Positions 1 to 7,332 of a stretch of 19,972 bases of DNA are shown here, one piece after another. This DNA is from Hyphococcus sp. (GTDB lineage Bacteria; Pseudomonadota; Alphaproteobacteria; Caulobacterales; Parvularculaceae): positions 1-19,972 of the forward strand of contig BQJG01000059.1 in assembly GCA_021604585.1 (NCBI GenBank). The letters are read 5' to 3'. Both the position numbers and the translations under genes were made by a program. Each line of letters starts with the position of its first letter. The stretch's first letter is position 1. A model generated the notes under the pieces. It did no database searches, had not been told where the DNA came from, and worked only from the letters and a program-made list of their open reading frames with translations.

Positions 1-1230
1 GGCTATTGGTGCATTGATACGTTTACGCCGCTGAACCGAAACGCCTATCCGGCGGCGCGCGAAGCGGTCGATTGCGCGCTGACCGCCGCTGAAGCGGTGC
101 TGGATGGCGCGCGCGCCGCTTATGCGCTGGTGCGCCCGCCGGGCCATCATGCTGAGAGTAAAGCCTTCGGCGGGTTTTGCTATTTCAACAACGCCGCCAT
201 CGCCGCGAATTATCTTTCGGACTATGGCCGCGTCGTGGTGCTCGATGTTGACTATCATCACGGCAATGGAACGCAGGACATTTTCTACGAACGCGCGGAT
301 GTGCTGACCGTTTCGATCCATGGCGATCCGAGCTTCGCTTATCCGTATTTCACAGGGTTCAAGGATGAGACCGGACGCGGCGCCGGAGCTGGCGCCAATC
401 TCAACATTCCGCTGCCGGAAACAATTTCAGCCGACCAACACCGCAAGGCGTTGGCGCGCGCGCTGGCGCGTATCGCTGAGCATGATCCAGCGTATCTAGT
501 GTTGGCGCTGGGTCTCGACGCCGCCAAAGGCGATCCGACGGGCACATGGCCGTATGTGGCTGCGGATTTTGAAAAGATGGGTCAGATGATCGCTGCCGCA
601 GGTTTACCGACGGTCATCGTACAAGAAGGCGGATACCGCGTGCAAAATCTTGGCGTGAATGCGCGCCGCTTTTTTGAAGGCTTCGCATCGAAAGCCAATT
701 TCACACCGGCGCCGCCGCCAAAGCAGTCCGCGAAACCAGCGAGCCTGAAATGGCGTTATAGCGTGAAAACGGGAGACATTGCCGAAATTCGCCGGCTGGT
801 CGCCACGACTGGCGCATTTTCCGGCGAAGAGATCACCATTGCTGGCGAATTGGCGGAGGAACGCATCGAAAAGGGCAGGGCATCCGGCTATGAGTTTATT
901 TTCGCCGCTTATGGAGACAAGCTGGCCGGATACTCCTGCTACGGACGAACGCCCGGTGCTGAAAAAGCCTATGATCTTTACTGGATTGCTGTCGATCCGG
1001 CTTCGGGGCGCAGCGGGCTCGGCGCAGAGATGCTTGCCAGAACTGAAAAGGCGGTTGCAGAAATCGGCGGCGCTTTTTTGATTGCTGAAACGTCATCGAC
1101 GCCGCCCTACGAAAAGGCGCGCGCCTTCTATCGCAAAACCGGGTTCAAAAAACTTGTCGAGATCGCTGATTTCTACAAGCCCGGCGACAACAAAATCATT
1201 TTCAGGAAAGATATCGGCCATGGGCGCTGA
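1..1230 (+). CDS. HDAC-fold deacetylase fused to GNAT acetyltransferase (5' partial)
   Basis: The frame is open to the window edge, so the N-terminus is missing; 409 residues are visible. Residues 1 to about 234 form an arginase/HDAC-fold domain: RPPGHHAE (His49, His50), the metal motif DVDYHHGNGT (Asp82, Asp84, His86), GLDAAKGDP (Asp173) and EGGY (Tyr212). The visible start (CIDTFTPL) and spacing resemble acetylpolyamine amidohydrolases more than class II histone deacetylases. After a Pro/Ala-rich linker (about 235-248), residues 249-409 look like a GNAT acyl-CoA N-acetyltransferase, with a GRSGLGAEML motif-A segment and an FYRKTGF segment near the end. The protein therefore joins a deacylase and an acetylase in one chain. 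The substrate is unknown: small amines or proteins are both possible. The stop overlaps the start of the downstream SET gene by 11 bases, which suggests translational coupling. Catalytic residues seem intact. Confidence 0.88.
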   Translation, partial: GYWCIDTFTPLNRNAYPAAREAVDCALTAAEAVLDGARAAYALVRPPGHHAESKAFGGFCYFNNAAIAANYLSDYGRVVVLDVDYHHGNGTQDIFYERADVLTVSIHGDPSFAYPYFTGFKDETGRGAGAGANLNIPLPETISADQHRKALARALARIAEHDPAYLVLALGLDAAKGDPTGTWPYVAADFEKMGQMIAAAGLPTVIVQEGGYRVQNLGVNARRFFEGFASKANFTPAPPPKQSAKPASLKWRYSVKTGDIAEIRRLVATTGAFSGEEITIAGELAEERIEKGRASGYEFIFAAYGDKLAGYSCYGRTPGAEKAYDLYWIAVDPASGRSGLGAEMLARTEKAVAEIGGAFLIAETSSTPPYEKARAFYRKTGFKKLVEIADFYKPGDNKIIFRKDIGHGR

Positions 1231-1660
1231 CCGTCCATCCCGTCAGGCAACAGATCATGATAGTGAGCAGTTCTGGCGTGCGCGACCTAATCTCGCGGCG
1301 CCGGGCTTGAGCAAGCGCGGCGGGCGCGGGCTAATTGCGCTTTCGCCGATTGCCGCAGGTGTATTGATCGACCGTGCATGCACCGTTGAAATTGATGCGA
1401 CACAGGCGGAGCCGCTCGACCGGATGCAGCCAATCGGCGATTATTATTTCGCACATCCTGACAATGCTAAAGCCGGTTTGATGGCCTTCGGCATGGTGGT
1501 GCTGTGCAATCACGCGGAAGACGCGAATGGAAATATCGTGTGGTGGAAGTCGCCTGATCTTGGCTGGTTCGCTGATTTGATTGCCCAGCGCGATATTGCA
1601 GCGGGCGAAGAAATTACATTTCGATATCGCTGTCCGCTCTGGTTCGCGCCTGAGAGTTGA
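1220..1660 (+). CDS. Small SET-domain protein (putative lysine methyltransferase)
   Basis: This 146-aa protein is essentially one SET domain, the SAM-dependent protein-lysine methyltransferase fold. Visible signatures are KRGGRGLIA (about residues 32-40, the GxG strand), LCNHAEDAN (Asn97-His98, the NH motif near the cofactor site) and GEEITFRYRC (129-138, with Tyr136 at the usual catalytic Tyr position). It lacks pre-SET and post-SET zinc modules, as is common for short bacterial SET proteins. I chose the ATG at 1220 because it begins just before the domain, has a GGAAAG about 10 bases upstream, and overlaps the preceding deacetylase/GNAT stop. A longer reading from 1082 would run through the GNAT domain and is unlikely. 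The substrate cannot be inferred; linkage to a deacylase/acetylase suggests protein or polyamine modification. Confidence 0.82.
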   Translation: MGADRPSRQATDHDSEQFWRARPNLAAPGLSKRGGRGLIALSPIAAGVLIDRACTVEIDATQAEPLDRMQPIGDYYFAHPDNAKAGLMAFGMVVLCNHAEDANGNIVWWKSPDLGWFADLIAQRDIAAGEEITFRYRCPLWFAPES

Positions 1661-1819
1661 GGTCTCGATTTTAGCAGATGAAACCAATCCGTGCGTTGAA
1701 TAATCTAAGAGTGTGAGTTCAACCATGAAAGCTAGGGATGAATTCAACCCTCGCGCGCATTCTTGCCGCAGTTCAAGTTTTGGGTTGCGCTTGGAACGTT
1801 GATTTCTAAACGAATTTTC

Positions 1820-1838
1820 ACCCGGCTGCAGGCCGGGT
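1820..1838 (+). terminator. Possible terminator hairpin after the SET gene
   Basis: ACCCGGC and GCCGGGT form a perfect 7-bp stem with a 5-base TGCAG loop, followed by a weak T-rich tail (TTGTCGCTTT). It lies about 160 bases after the SET stop. The T-tract is interrupted, so termination is uncertain and it could be only a structural repeat. Confidence 0.35.
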
Positions 1839-1952
1839 TTGTCGCTTTGATGACAATCTCCGGGATCAGTTGACCATATTGTTCGTACGGGTTTCGGGAT
1901 GGGGCGCTAATTCTCCCCCAAGCAACTTGTCCTGGCGCCAATTTCTCCCTGT

Positions 1953-1989
1953 CAGGGTGGCTGACGGCGTTTCGCCGAGGGCCGCCCTG
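1953..1989. repeat. Two-part stem-loop (inverted repeat)
   Basis: CAGGGTGGC (1953-1961) pairs with GCCGCCCTG (1981-1989), 9 bp with one G-T wobble. Inside, CGGCG (1965-1969) pairs with CGCCG (1973-1977) around a TTT loop, separated from the outer stem by a 3x3 internal loop. Shorter alternative palindromes (CCCTGTCAGGG at 1947-1957; AGGGCCGCCCT at 1978-1988) share the same bases. No T-tract follows, so it is not a standard terminator. A structured 5' leader for the dipeptidase gene or a REP-like element are both possible. Confidence 0.6.
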
Positions 1990-2116
1990 ATACGGGTTCT
2001 CCCCATACCATCGGATAGTGTATTCAGCTGGCGTTGATTTGTTGCGCGCTTGGCGCAAATGATGCCGAATCAAGCGCATCTGTGTTCGTTCAACAGGCAA
2101 TGAAAGGCCGCACTCC

Positions 2117-3322
2117 ATGAATCTCACAAATCTTTTTCTGATGACAGGAACCGCAGCCTTGAGCGCCGCCTTTCATGCGCATGCCGCGCCATCAGAACGC
2201 GCCATCGAGATCGCGCACAAATACATCATAGTCGACGGGCATGTCGATGCGCCGTCATCGGTCGCTGACGCTGGCGCGGATCTTTCAACCGGCGCCAAGA
2301 GTGTTGATTTCGACTATGCGCGCGCAACCGCCGGCGGCCTCGATGCACCATTCATGTCGATCTATGTAGCGGCCGATTACGAAGAAAAAGGCGGCGCTAA
2401 AGCACGCGCTGACATTCTCATCGGCTTGATGGAAGGCGTGGAAGCGCAATATCCGGACAAGTTCGAAATTGCCTACACAACAAAAGATGTGCGGCGGATT
2501 TTTACTGAAGGGAAAATCGCCATGCCGCTGGGCATGGAGAACGGATCGCCAATCGAAGGCGACCTCGGTAATCTCAAACATTTTTATGACCGTGGCGTTC
2601 GTTACATAACGCTCGCGCACTCTAAAGCAAACCACATCGCGGATTCTTCCTACGATGAAAACAAACGCTGGGACGGCCTCTCGCCCTTCGGGTTTCAGCT
2701 TGTGCGGGCGATGAACGATCTTGGGATCATGGTTGATGTCAGTCATATTACCGATGCGGCGATTGAGGATGTTTTGTCGACAACGCGCGCGCCAGTCATC
2801 GCATCACACTCTTCTTTGCGTCATTTCACGCCGGGCTGGGAGCGGAATCTTCCAGACGAACTCACCCAGAAAATTGGTGAAAATGGCGGCGTCGTTATGA
2901 TTGCGATCGGGTCTGCCTTTTTGAATGAGGCTGCAAATACTTATAGCGCGCCACGCGACGCGGCGCGCGCCGCCGAAGAAAAACGGCTTGGCAGATTAAT
3001 GAGCGAAGCGGAGCAAGAGGCCTTTAACACCGCGTGGCTGGGCGATCACCCTTACCCCTTCGCAACGCTGGACCAGGTTCTCGACCATATTGACCGGGCG
3101 GTTGAGCTGGCCGGCATTGACCATGTGGGATTGGGGACGGATTTTGACGGGGTGGGCGACAGTCTTCCGGTTGGGTTGAAGGACGTTTCCACCTATCCGG
3201 TTCTGATCGACGGCTTGCTTGCGCGCGGATATGATGAAGCGGCGATTGAAAAGATCCTCGGCGGCAACGCTTTGCGAGTTTGGGCGGAGGTCGAAGCGGC
3301 CCGAAAAAAACGCAGGTGGTGA
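2117..3322 (+). CDS. Exported membrane dipeptidase (peptidase M19)
   Basis: This 401-aa protein belongs to the M19 renal-dipeptidase family, binuclear zinc enzymes that cleave dipeptides, often with D-residues at the C-terminal side. The N-terminus is a typical signal peptide (hydrophobic about 6-19, then AHA/AP near residue 24), so it should act in the periplasm. Metal-site motifs are all visible: DGHVDAP (His42, Asp44), GMENGSPIEG (Glu141), DVSH (His210), ASHSS (His231) and GLGTDFDG (Asp342, Asp344). Its length is normal for the family. The ATG at 2117 has a GAAAGG about 10 bases upstream and gives the intact signal peptide. It is followed on the same strand, 54 bases later, by a metallophosphoesterase. 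A likely role is turnover of cell-wall or scavenged dipeptides; this is inference from the family. Confidence 0.93.
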   Translation: MNLTNLFLMTGTAALSAAFHAHAAPSERAIEIAHKYIIVDGHVDAPSSVADAGADLSTGAKSVDFDYARATAGGLDAPFMSIYVAADYEEKGGAKARADILIGLMEGVEAQYPDKFEIAYTTKDVRRIFTEGKIAMPLGMENGSPIEGDLGNLKHFYDRGVRYITLAHSKANHIADSSYDENKRWDGLSPFGFQLVRAMNDLGIMVDVSHITDAAIEDVLSTTRAPVIASHSSLRHFTPGWERNLPDELTQKIGENGGVVMIAIGSAFLNEAANTYSAPRDAARAAEEKRLGRLMSEAEQEAFNTAWLGDHPYPFATLDQVLDHIDRAVELAGIDHVGLGTDFDGVGDSLPVGLKDVSTYPVLIDGLLARGYDEAAIEKILGGNALRVWAEVEAARKKRRW

Positions 3323-3376
3323 ATTAGTCCGTCTTCAGCCGCCTTCTTGCCCCAATGATTTGCCAATGCGGATTGC

Positions 3377-4339
3377 ATGACGGATTTTGGCACTCTCGAA
3401 TATGTTAAGCTCGCGATTTATTACGGGAGCTTTCTGTATTTTCCGGTAGCGTTGTGTTGCCTCTGGCTCATGGCGCGAAAGCAATCGGCGCTCCGCTTCC
3501 AGGCGGCGCTGCTGCTCATTTTCGCATCGTGTCCCGCTTATGCGCGATTTATCGAGCCTCGTATGCTCTTTACTGTTGAGCATGATGTACGACTGAATGC
3601 GTGCTTTGAGAGTGCAGGTTCCGCACGCATTGCTGTTTTCTCAGACACCCATAACGGCCTTTTTGCAAACGCGTTGTCAATTGATCGGATATCAAATCGA
3701 GCCGATGCAGCTAACGCAGACTTTGTACTCGTCGCGGGCGATTTCATCTACTTTCTCGACCCCAAAAAATTCGAAGAGACATTCGCAGCGTTCAAGCGTA
3801 TTCGCGCACCGGTTTTTGCAGTTCTCGGCAATCATGATATCGGCTTGCCAGGACCTGACGTTAGCGCGCCCCTGCGCAACGCGCTGCCGCGGGCTGGTGT
3901 GAGGCTGATCGATAATTCTGCGCTACGGCTCAGCAACAGAAAATTTAATATCGAGCTGATCGCTTTGTCCGATCAGTGGGGCGGGAGGCAGAACTTATCA
4001 TTATTGACCGCGCCCGCTGCTTCACCGCGCTTTGTTTTGACCCATAACCCCGCGACCATAGATGACTTCCGTCCCGATATGAGCGCTGACTTGTTGATCG
4101 GGGGACATACTCATGGCGGGCAAATTCAGTTGCCTTTTCTTACTTGCGCTTTGACCGGCGTATGCGGCGACATCGCCTACGGATTGCGCGAAGAGAAGGG
4201 CGTACAGATTTTTACAACTTCCGGCACGGGTATGGTTGGTCTTCCCATGCGCTTTCGCGTGCCGCCGCGCATTGACGTGTTGAATGTGCAATACGAAGAA
4301 TGCGGTGAAAATCGCGAATCTGACAGCCTCAGATTGTAA
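3377..4339 (+). CDS. Membrane-anchored calcineurin-like metallophosphoesterase
   Basis: This 320-aa protein carries the complete binuclear metallophosphoesterase signature: FSDTHNG (Asp90, His92), AGDF (Asp122), GNHD (Asn152-Asp154), THN (His223) and GGHTHGGQ (His244, His246). The GHTHGGQ ending resembles YkuE-type membrane-associated phosphoesterases. Residues about 9-31 and 37-55 are hydrophobic and probably anchor it; whether the catalytic part faces the cytoplasm or periplasm is not certain. The substrate is unknown (lipid-linked or nucleotide phosphates in related proteins). The start at 3377 is the first ATG that retains the membrane segments; I see no strong Shine-Dalgarno motif. It lies 54 bases after the dipeptidase gene on the same strand and could be co-transcribed with it. 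Confidence 0.9.
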   Translation: MTDFGTLEYVKLAIYYGSFLYFPVALCCLWLMARKQSALRFQAALLLIFASCPAYARFIEPRMLFTVEHDVRLNACFESAGSARIAVFSDTHNGLFANALSIDRISNRADAANADFVLVAGDFIYFLDPKKFEETFAAFKRIRAPVFAVLGNHDIGLPGPDVSAPLRNALPRAGVRLIDNSALRLSNRKFNIELIALSDQWGGRQNLSLLTAPAASPRFVLTHNPATIDDFRPDMSADLLIGGHTHGGQIQLPFLTCALTGVCGDIAYGLREEKGVQIFTTSGTGMVGLPMRFRVPPRIDVLNVQYEECGENRESDSLRL

Positions 4340-4362
4340 AATCTCTTCTTAAACTGTATAAA
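4334..4362 (+). promoter_or_regulatory. Candidate sigma-70 promoter for the small Cys-rich gene
   Basis: TTGTAA (4334-4339) and TATAAA (4357-4362) are separated by 17 bases in an AT-rich patch that starts at the stop codon of the phosphoesterase gene. They point to the small gene at 4503, leaving a leader of roughly 135 bases. This is motif matching by eye only. Confidence 0.4.
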
Positions 4363-4502
4363 AATAATATCAATCTTTACACAGATTAGTTTCCACATGA
4401 GCAGATTTCAACTTGCCTCTCCATAGGGCCGGCTGCATCGTCGCGCCTGCAAATAGGCGCCGCCGAGTTTTGGGCCCAACCTTAAAAACAGGAGAAAACA
4501 AG

Positions 4503-4715
4503 TTGAACGACGTTTGCGAAACGGATCCGCTATTGAAAATCAAAAGCCACCTTGATTCCCATGGCGTGGGGTGTGCGATTATCGGTGATCATATCGCGAT
4601 CGGGCTTTGGCAGGCAAAACCCAGTCCGGGCTGCCCTCGTGAGAAAATTACCCGTGTAAGGTCGCTGGTCGATGCCTGCGACGCAATCGGCTGTGATTGT
4701 GACCGTCTCGAATAA
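4503..4715 (+). CDS. Small Cys-rich protein of unknown function
   Basis: I do not recognise this 70-aa protein. It has six cysteines (NDVCET, GVGCAI, SPGCPR, VDACDAIGCDCD). The clustered last three could bind metal, but the spacing matches no zinc-finger pattern I know. There is no signal peptide or membrane segment, and the middle (VGCAIIGDHIAIGLW) looks like short beta strands. The start is a TTG at 4503, chosen because AGGAG (4490-4494) sits 8 bases upstream; an ATG at 4413 in the same frame has no such site and would add Arg-rich sequence of poor quality. A candidate promoter lies at 4334-4362 and a possible terminator at 4743-4770. It may be a real independent small gene. Confidence 0.6.
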   Translation: MNDVCETDPLLKIKSHLDSHGVGCAIIGDHIAIGLWQAKPSPGCPREKITRVRSLVDACDAIGCDCDRLE

Positions 4716-4742
4716 TTTTCATTTTACATTTGAAGAATCGCA

Positions 4743-4770
4743 AGGCGGCGAGGGTAAAACTTCGTCGCCT
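4743..4770. terminator. Possible bidirectional terminator between convergent genes
   Basis: AGGCGGCGA (4743-4751) pairs with TCGTCGCCT (4762-4770), 9 bp with one wobble, around a 10-base loop. On the plus strand ATTGATTTT follows. It sits between the convergent small Cys-rich gene and the acyltransferase gene, overlapping the latter's stop codon by two bases. The T-tract is short on both sides, so the function is plausible but not proven. Confidence 0.45.
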
Positions 4771-5356
4771 ATTGATTTTCCGGGCGTACGCCAGTGAAGC
4801 GATTCACCATATAGTCACGTATGCGCTTATTATCGATGTCCTCATCGCCGGTTAGCGGCCAGAGCTTGTCGAGCACGATTTCCTTTGTCGGGCCATTGAT
4901 CCCGACAATGAACAAGGGTGCGCTTGTCGCTTTTGCAATGCGTAAATAGCCCTTTTTGAACGTATCGACTTTGCTGCGGGTGCCTTCCGGCGTGATGCCG
5001 AGCCAGGCTTTTTCTTGGCTATGAAACCAGTCGCTCATCTGGGCGGTCACGTCGCGCGGCGCTTTGCGGTCAATCACAACGCCGCCGAGCCATTTGAACA
5101 AACCGCCGAGCGGATTATCGAAGGCCTCCTTTTTCATCATATAGGAAAAGCGCAAACCGAGCGCGAGCATAGCCGCCATAGCGAGATAAAAATCCCAGTT
5201 GGATGTGTGCGGTCCGCCGATGATGATCACTTTTTTTTCGTCAGGAAGCGCGCCGGTGATTTTCCACCCGACGGCCCTAAGAAGAGCGCGTCCGATGGCG
5301 CGGGTCAGGGCATTGCCGCGTTGCGGCATATTTGGAGGGATGTCTATCTGCGTCAC
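4769..5356 (-). CDS. PlsC-type 1-acylglycerol-3-phosphate acyltransferase-like protein
   Basis: This 195-aa protein belongs to the lysophospholipid acyltransferase family, which transfers acyl chains to glycerolipid or related acceptors at the inner membrane. The catalytic HX4D box is visible as PHTSNWD (His50, Asp55) and the acceptor-binding motif as PEGTRSK (Glu124-Lys129), with VVIDRKAPRD between them. It is shorter than PlsC proper and has no clear transmembrane anchor apart from a hydrophobic patch near 58-68. The acceptor could be lysophosphatidate, another lipid or an amine; the sequence does not say. The start at 5356 is a GTG without an obvious Shine-Dalgarno; an internal ATG (residue 10) is an alternative. 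It is divergent from the SDR gene at 5495. Confidence 0.85.
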   Translation of the reverse strand: MTQIDIPPNMPQRGNALTRAIGRALLRAVGWKITGALPDEKKVIIIGGPHTSNWDFYLAMAAMLALGLRFSYMMKKEAFDNPLGGLFKWLGGVVIDRKAPRDVTAQMSDWFHSQEKAWLGITPEGTRSKVDTFKKGYLRIAKATSAPLFIVGINGPTKEIVLDKLWPLTGDEDIDNKRIRDYMVNRFTGVRPENQ

Positions 5357-5494
5357 TGCCGCCCCGGCCTGAGAGTTTCCCCCAAGAATTAAAAGGATTC
5401 AGCAATTTGAGCAATCGCGGCGGCGGGTATGCGCAATCTGGTTCCCAAAACGCAGCGGGTTGGTTAGACCAGCGACAAGTTTCAGGAGGACTCA

Positions 5495-6379
5495 ATGACG
5501 ACGCTCAAGGGAAAAACACTCTTCATCACTGGCGCCTCGCGCGGGATTGGCCTCGCTATTGCTCTGCGCGCTGCGAAGGACGGCGCCAATATCGCGATCG
5601 CAGCAAAATCTGCAGAACCGCACAAACATCTTCCAGGCACGATCTATACGGCGGCAGAAGAAGTCGAAGCAGCGGGCGGCAAGGCGCTGCCGCTTGTTTG
5701 TGACATTCGTTTTGAAGACCAGGTGCGGGCGGCTGTAGATGCGACCGTTGCAAAATTTGGCGGCATCGATATTTGCGTTAACAACGCATCAGCGATCTCT
5801 CTGACTGGAACCGAAGCTACTGACATGAAGCGCTGGGATCTGATGCATTCGATCAATGCGCGTGGAACGTTTTTGACCTCAAAGACCTGCATCCCGCATC
5901 TGAAAAAGTCTTCAAATCCGCATGTCCTGATGTTGTCGCCACCGCTCGACATGTCGCCGAAATGGTTTGCTGGGCACACGGCTTACACGATGGCGAAATT
6001 CGGCATGTCCATGTGCGTGCTCGGCATGGCGGCTGAATTTAAAAATGACGGGATCGCATTCAATGCGCTGTGGCCCAGGACAGCAATCGCCACAGCCGCA
6101 GTCAAGTTTGCGTTAGGCGGCGACGCTATGATGCAAGCCTCGCGCTCTGTCGATATTATATCCGACTGCGCGCATATGATTTTCACCAAGCCGTCAAAAG
6201 AGTTCACCGGCAACTTTATCATCGACGATAATTTTCTCTATGAGAATGGCGTGACGGATTTTGAAAAGTACCGCGTTGATCCAACCAAGAAGCTTGCGCC
6301 GGATTTCTTCGTGCCTGATAGCGCAACACCGCCTCCAGGTGTCGCCGAGACATTGATGAAAGGCATGTTGGGCGGATGA
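5495..6379 (+). CDS. SDR-family oxidoreductase, HSDL2-like
   Basis: This 294-aa classical-type short-chain dehydrogenase/reductase has the Rossmann glycine motif TGASRGIG (residues 12-19), NNAS (96-99), the catalytic Ser148 (MLSPP), and Tyr164/Lys168 (AYTMAK). The AAKSAEPHKHLPGTI segment after the second strand, the LSPPL motif and the long C-terminal tail resemble the hydroxysteroid dehydrogenase-like 2 group, whose bacterial members have undefined substrates, probably lipid or acyl-chain alcohols. It lacks the C-terminal SCP2 lipid-binding domain found in animal HSDL2. The ATG at 5495 has an excellent AGGAGGA at 5484-5490. The next gene (MOSC) starts one base after the stop, so the two are almost certainly co-translated from one mRNA. 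Confidence 0.92.
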   Translation: MTTLKGKTLFITGASRGIGLAIALRAAKDGANIAIAAKSAEPHKHLPGTIYTAAEEVEAAGGKALPLVCDIRFEDQVRAAVDATVAKFGGIDICVNNASAISLTGTEATDMKRWDLMHSINARGTFLTSKTCIPHLKKSSNPHVLMLSPPLDMSPKWFAGHTAYTMAKFGMSMCVLGMAAEFKNDGIAFNALWPRTAIATAAVKFALGGDAMMQASRSVDIISDCAHMIFTKPSKEFTGNFIIDDNFLYENGVTDFEKYRVDPTKKLAPDFFVPDSATPPPGVAETLMKGMLGG

Positions 6380-6380
6380 T

Positions 6381-7205
6381 ATGCACGTCGCATCGCTACA
6401 TATTCACCCCGTTAAGGGTATGCGGGCGGTCGATCTTTCAACCGCGCAAGTTGAGTCGCGCGGATTGGAAGGGGATCGCCGCTGGCTTGTGGTGAATGCG
6501 GACGGAAAGTTTCTGACCCAGCGCAGCCATCCGCAATTGGCGACGCTCGCACCGCAGCTAACGATCGCCGGACTGACCCTCTCGGCGGAAAAATTCGGCG
6601 AGATCGAGGTCGCAACGCCCGATGGCGCAGCGCGGCGCGACGTCGTGATCTGGGATGCGCCGGTGAACGCCGCCGTGGCCGATCCTGACGCCAGCGCGTT
6701 TTTGTCGGATTTGATGGGCGAGGAATCTCATCTCGTCTACATGGATGACAAAGCGTTACGTTTGAAGACGAGCAATTGGACTCCGGCGCCCGTGCCCGTC
6801 AGCTTTGCTGACGCATTTCCGGTGTTGGTGACGACGGCCGGATCGTTGGTTGCGCTGAATAGGGATATCGAAAAGCATGGCGGCAAAGCGATTCCGATGG
6901 CGCGGTTTCGCCCTAATATTGTTGTCGATTGTGAAGAAGCGTGGGCGGAAGATGGTTGGGCGCGGCTTCAGATAGGCGCACTGGTTTTTGATCTTGTTAA
7001 GCCCTCGGATCGTTGCATCGTCACAACAACCGATCAACACACGGGCGCACGAATGGGCAAAGAACCGCTGGCGGCGCTCGCGCGCATTCATCGTTCGGCC
7101 GACCCGCGCATAAAGGGCGTCATCTTTGGTGAAAACGCCGTTCCACTTTCTGCAGGCAGAATCGCCGTTGGCGACAGCGTTGAAGTTCTCAAAGCGCGGT
7201 CTTAA
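6381..7205 (+). CDS. MOSC-domain protein with N-terminal beta-barrel domain (YcbX-like)
   Basis: This 274-aa protein combines an N-terminal MOSC beta-barrel domain (about 1-120; IHPVKGMR, RGLEGDRRWLVV, FLTQR) with a C-terminal MOSC domain (about 125-272; RFRPNIVVD, KPSDRCIVTTTD, GENAVPLSAGRIAVGDSVEV). Cys212 in the DRC motif is at the position that ligates the molybdenum cofactor in mARC and YcbX. Family members reduce N-hydroxylated compounds, usually with a flavin/ferredoxin partner. Here there is no fused ferredoxin domain, so any electron donor must be separate. The gene starts one base after the SDR stop, so the SDR could share a pathway or merely a transcript. The start is fixed by the conserved N-terminal strand and the close spacing. 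Confidence 0.9.
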   Translation: MHVASLHIHPVKGMRAVDLSTAQVESRGLEGDRRWLVVNADGKFLTQRSHPQLATLAPQLTIAGLTLSAEKFGEIEVATPDGAARRDVVIWDAPVNAAVADPDASAFLSDLMGEESHLVYMDDKALRLKTSNWTPAPVPVSFADAFPVLVTTAGSLVALNRDIEKHGGKAIPMARFRPNIVVDCEEAWAEDGWARLQIGALVFDLVKPSDRCIVTTTDQHTGARMGKEPLAALARIHRSADPRIKGVIFGENAVPLSAGRIAVGDSVEVLKARS

Positions 7206-7332
7206 ACTGTTGAATTGCGGTGAGTTCCGCTGTGTTTTGCGCGGCAGGCCGTATAGAGCTTATGGATCCGTCGCCAGCTTTGTGATCAAATCGGCGGGCT
7301 TAGTTTGGCGTTTCCGGGGGGAGATACCGAAT

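Larger units (their letters stand above)
1661..2116. other. Non-coding stretch with inverted repeats
   Basis: 456 bases between the SET gene and the dipeptidase gene carry no reading frame I can support. A minus-strand 127-codon frame covers part of it but has no recognisable family and overlaps the dipeptidase start. The stretch contains a GC-rich hairpin at 1820-1838 and a larger two-part stem-loop at 1953-1989 (both listed). It must also hold the dipeptidase promoter; I could not assign hexamers with confidence. A decayed mobile element is possible, but I recognise no transposase remnant. Confidence 0.6.

Noticed and set aside
1661..2116. A mobile-element remnant or riboswitch
   Set aside because: No transposase motif, target-site duplication or known riboswitch core was recognised; only inverted repeats are seen.
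1744..2127. A 127-codon minus-strand reading frame in the non-coding stretch
   Set aside because: No recognisable family; it overlaps the dipeptidase start and the stem-loop, and looks like a chance open frame.
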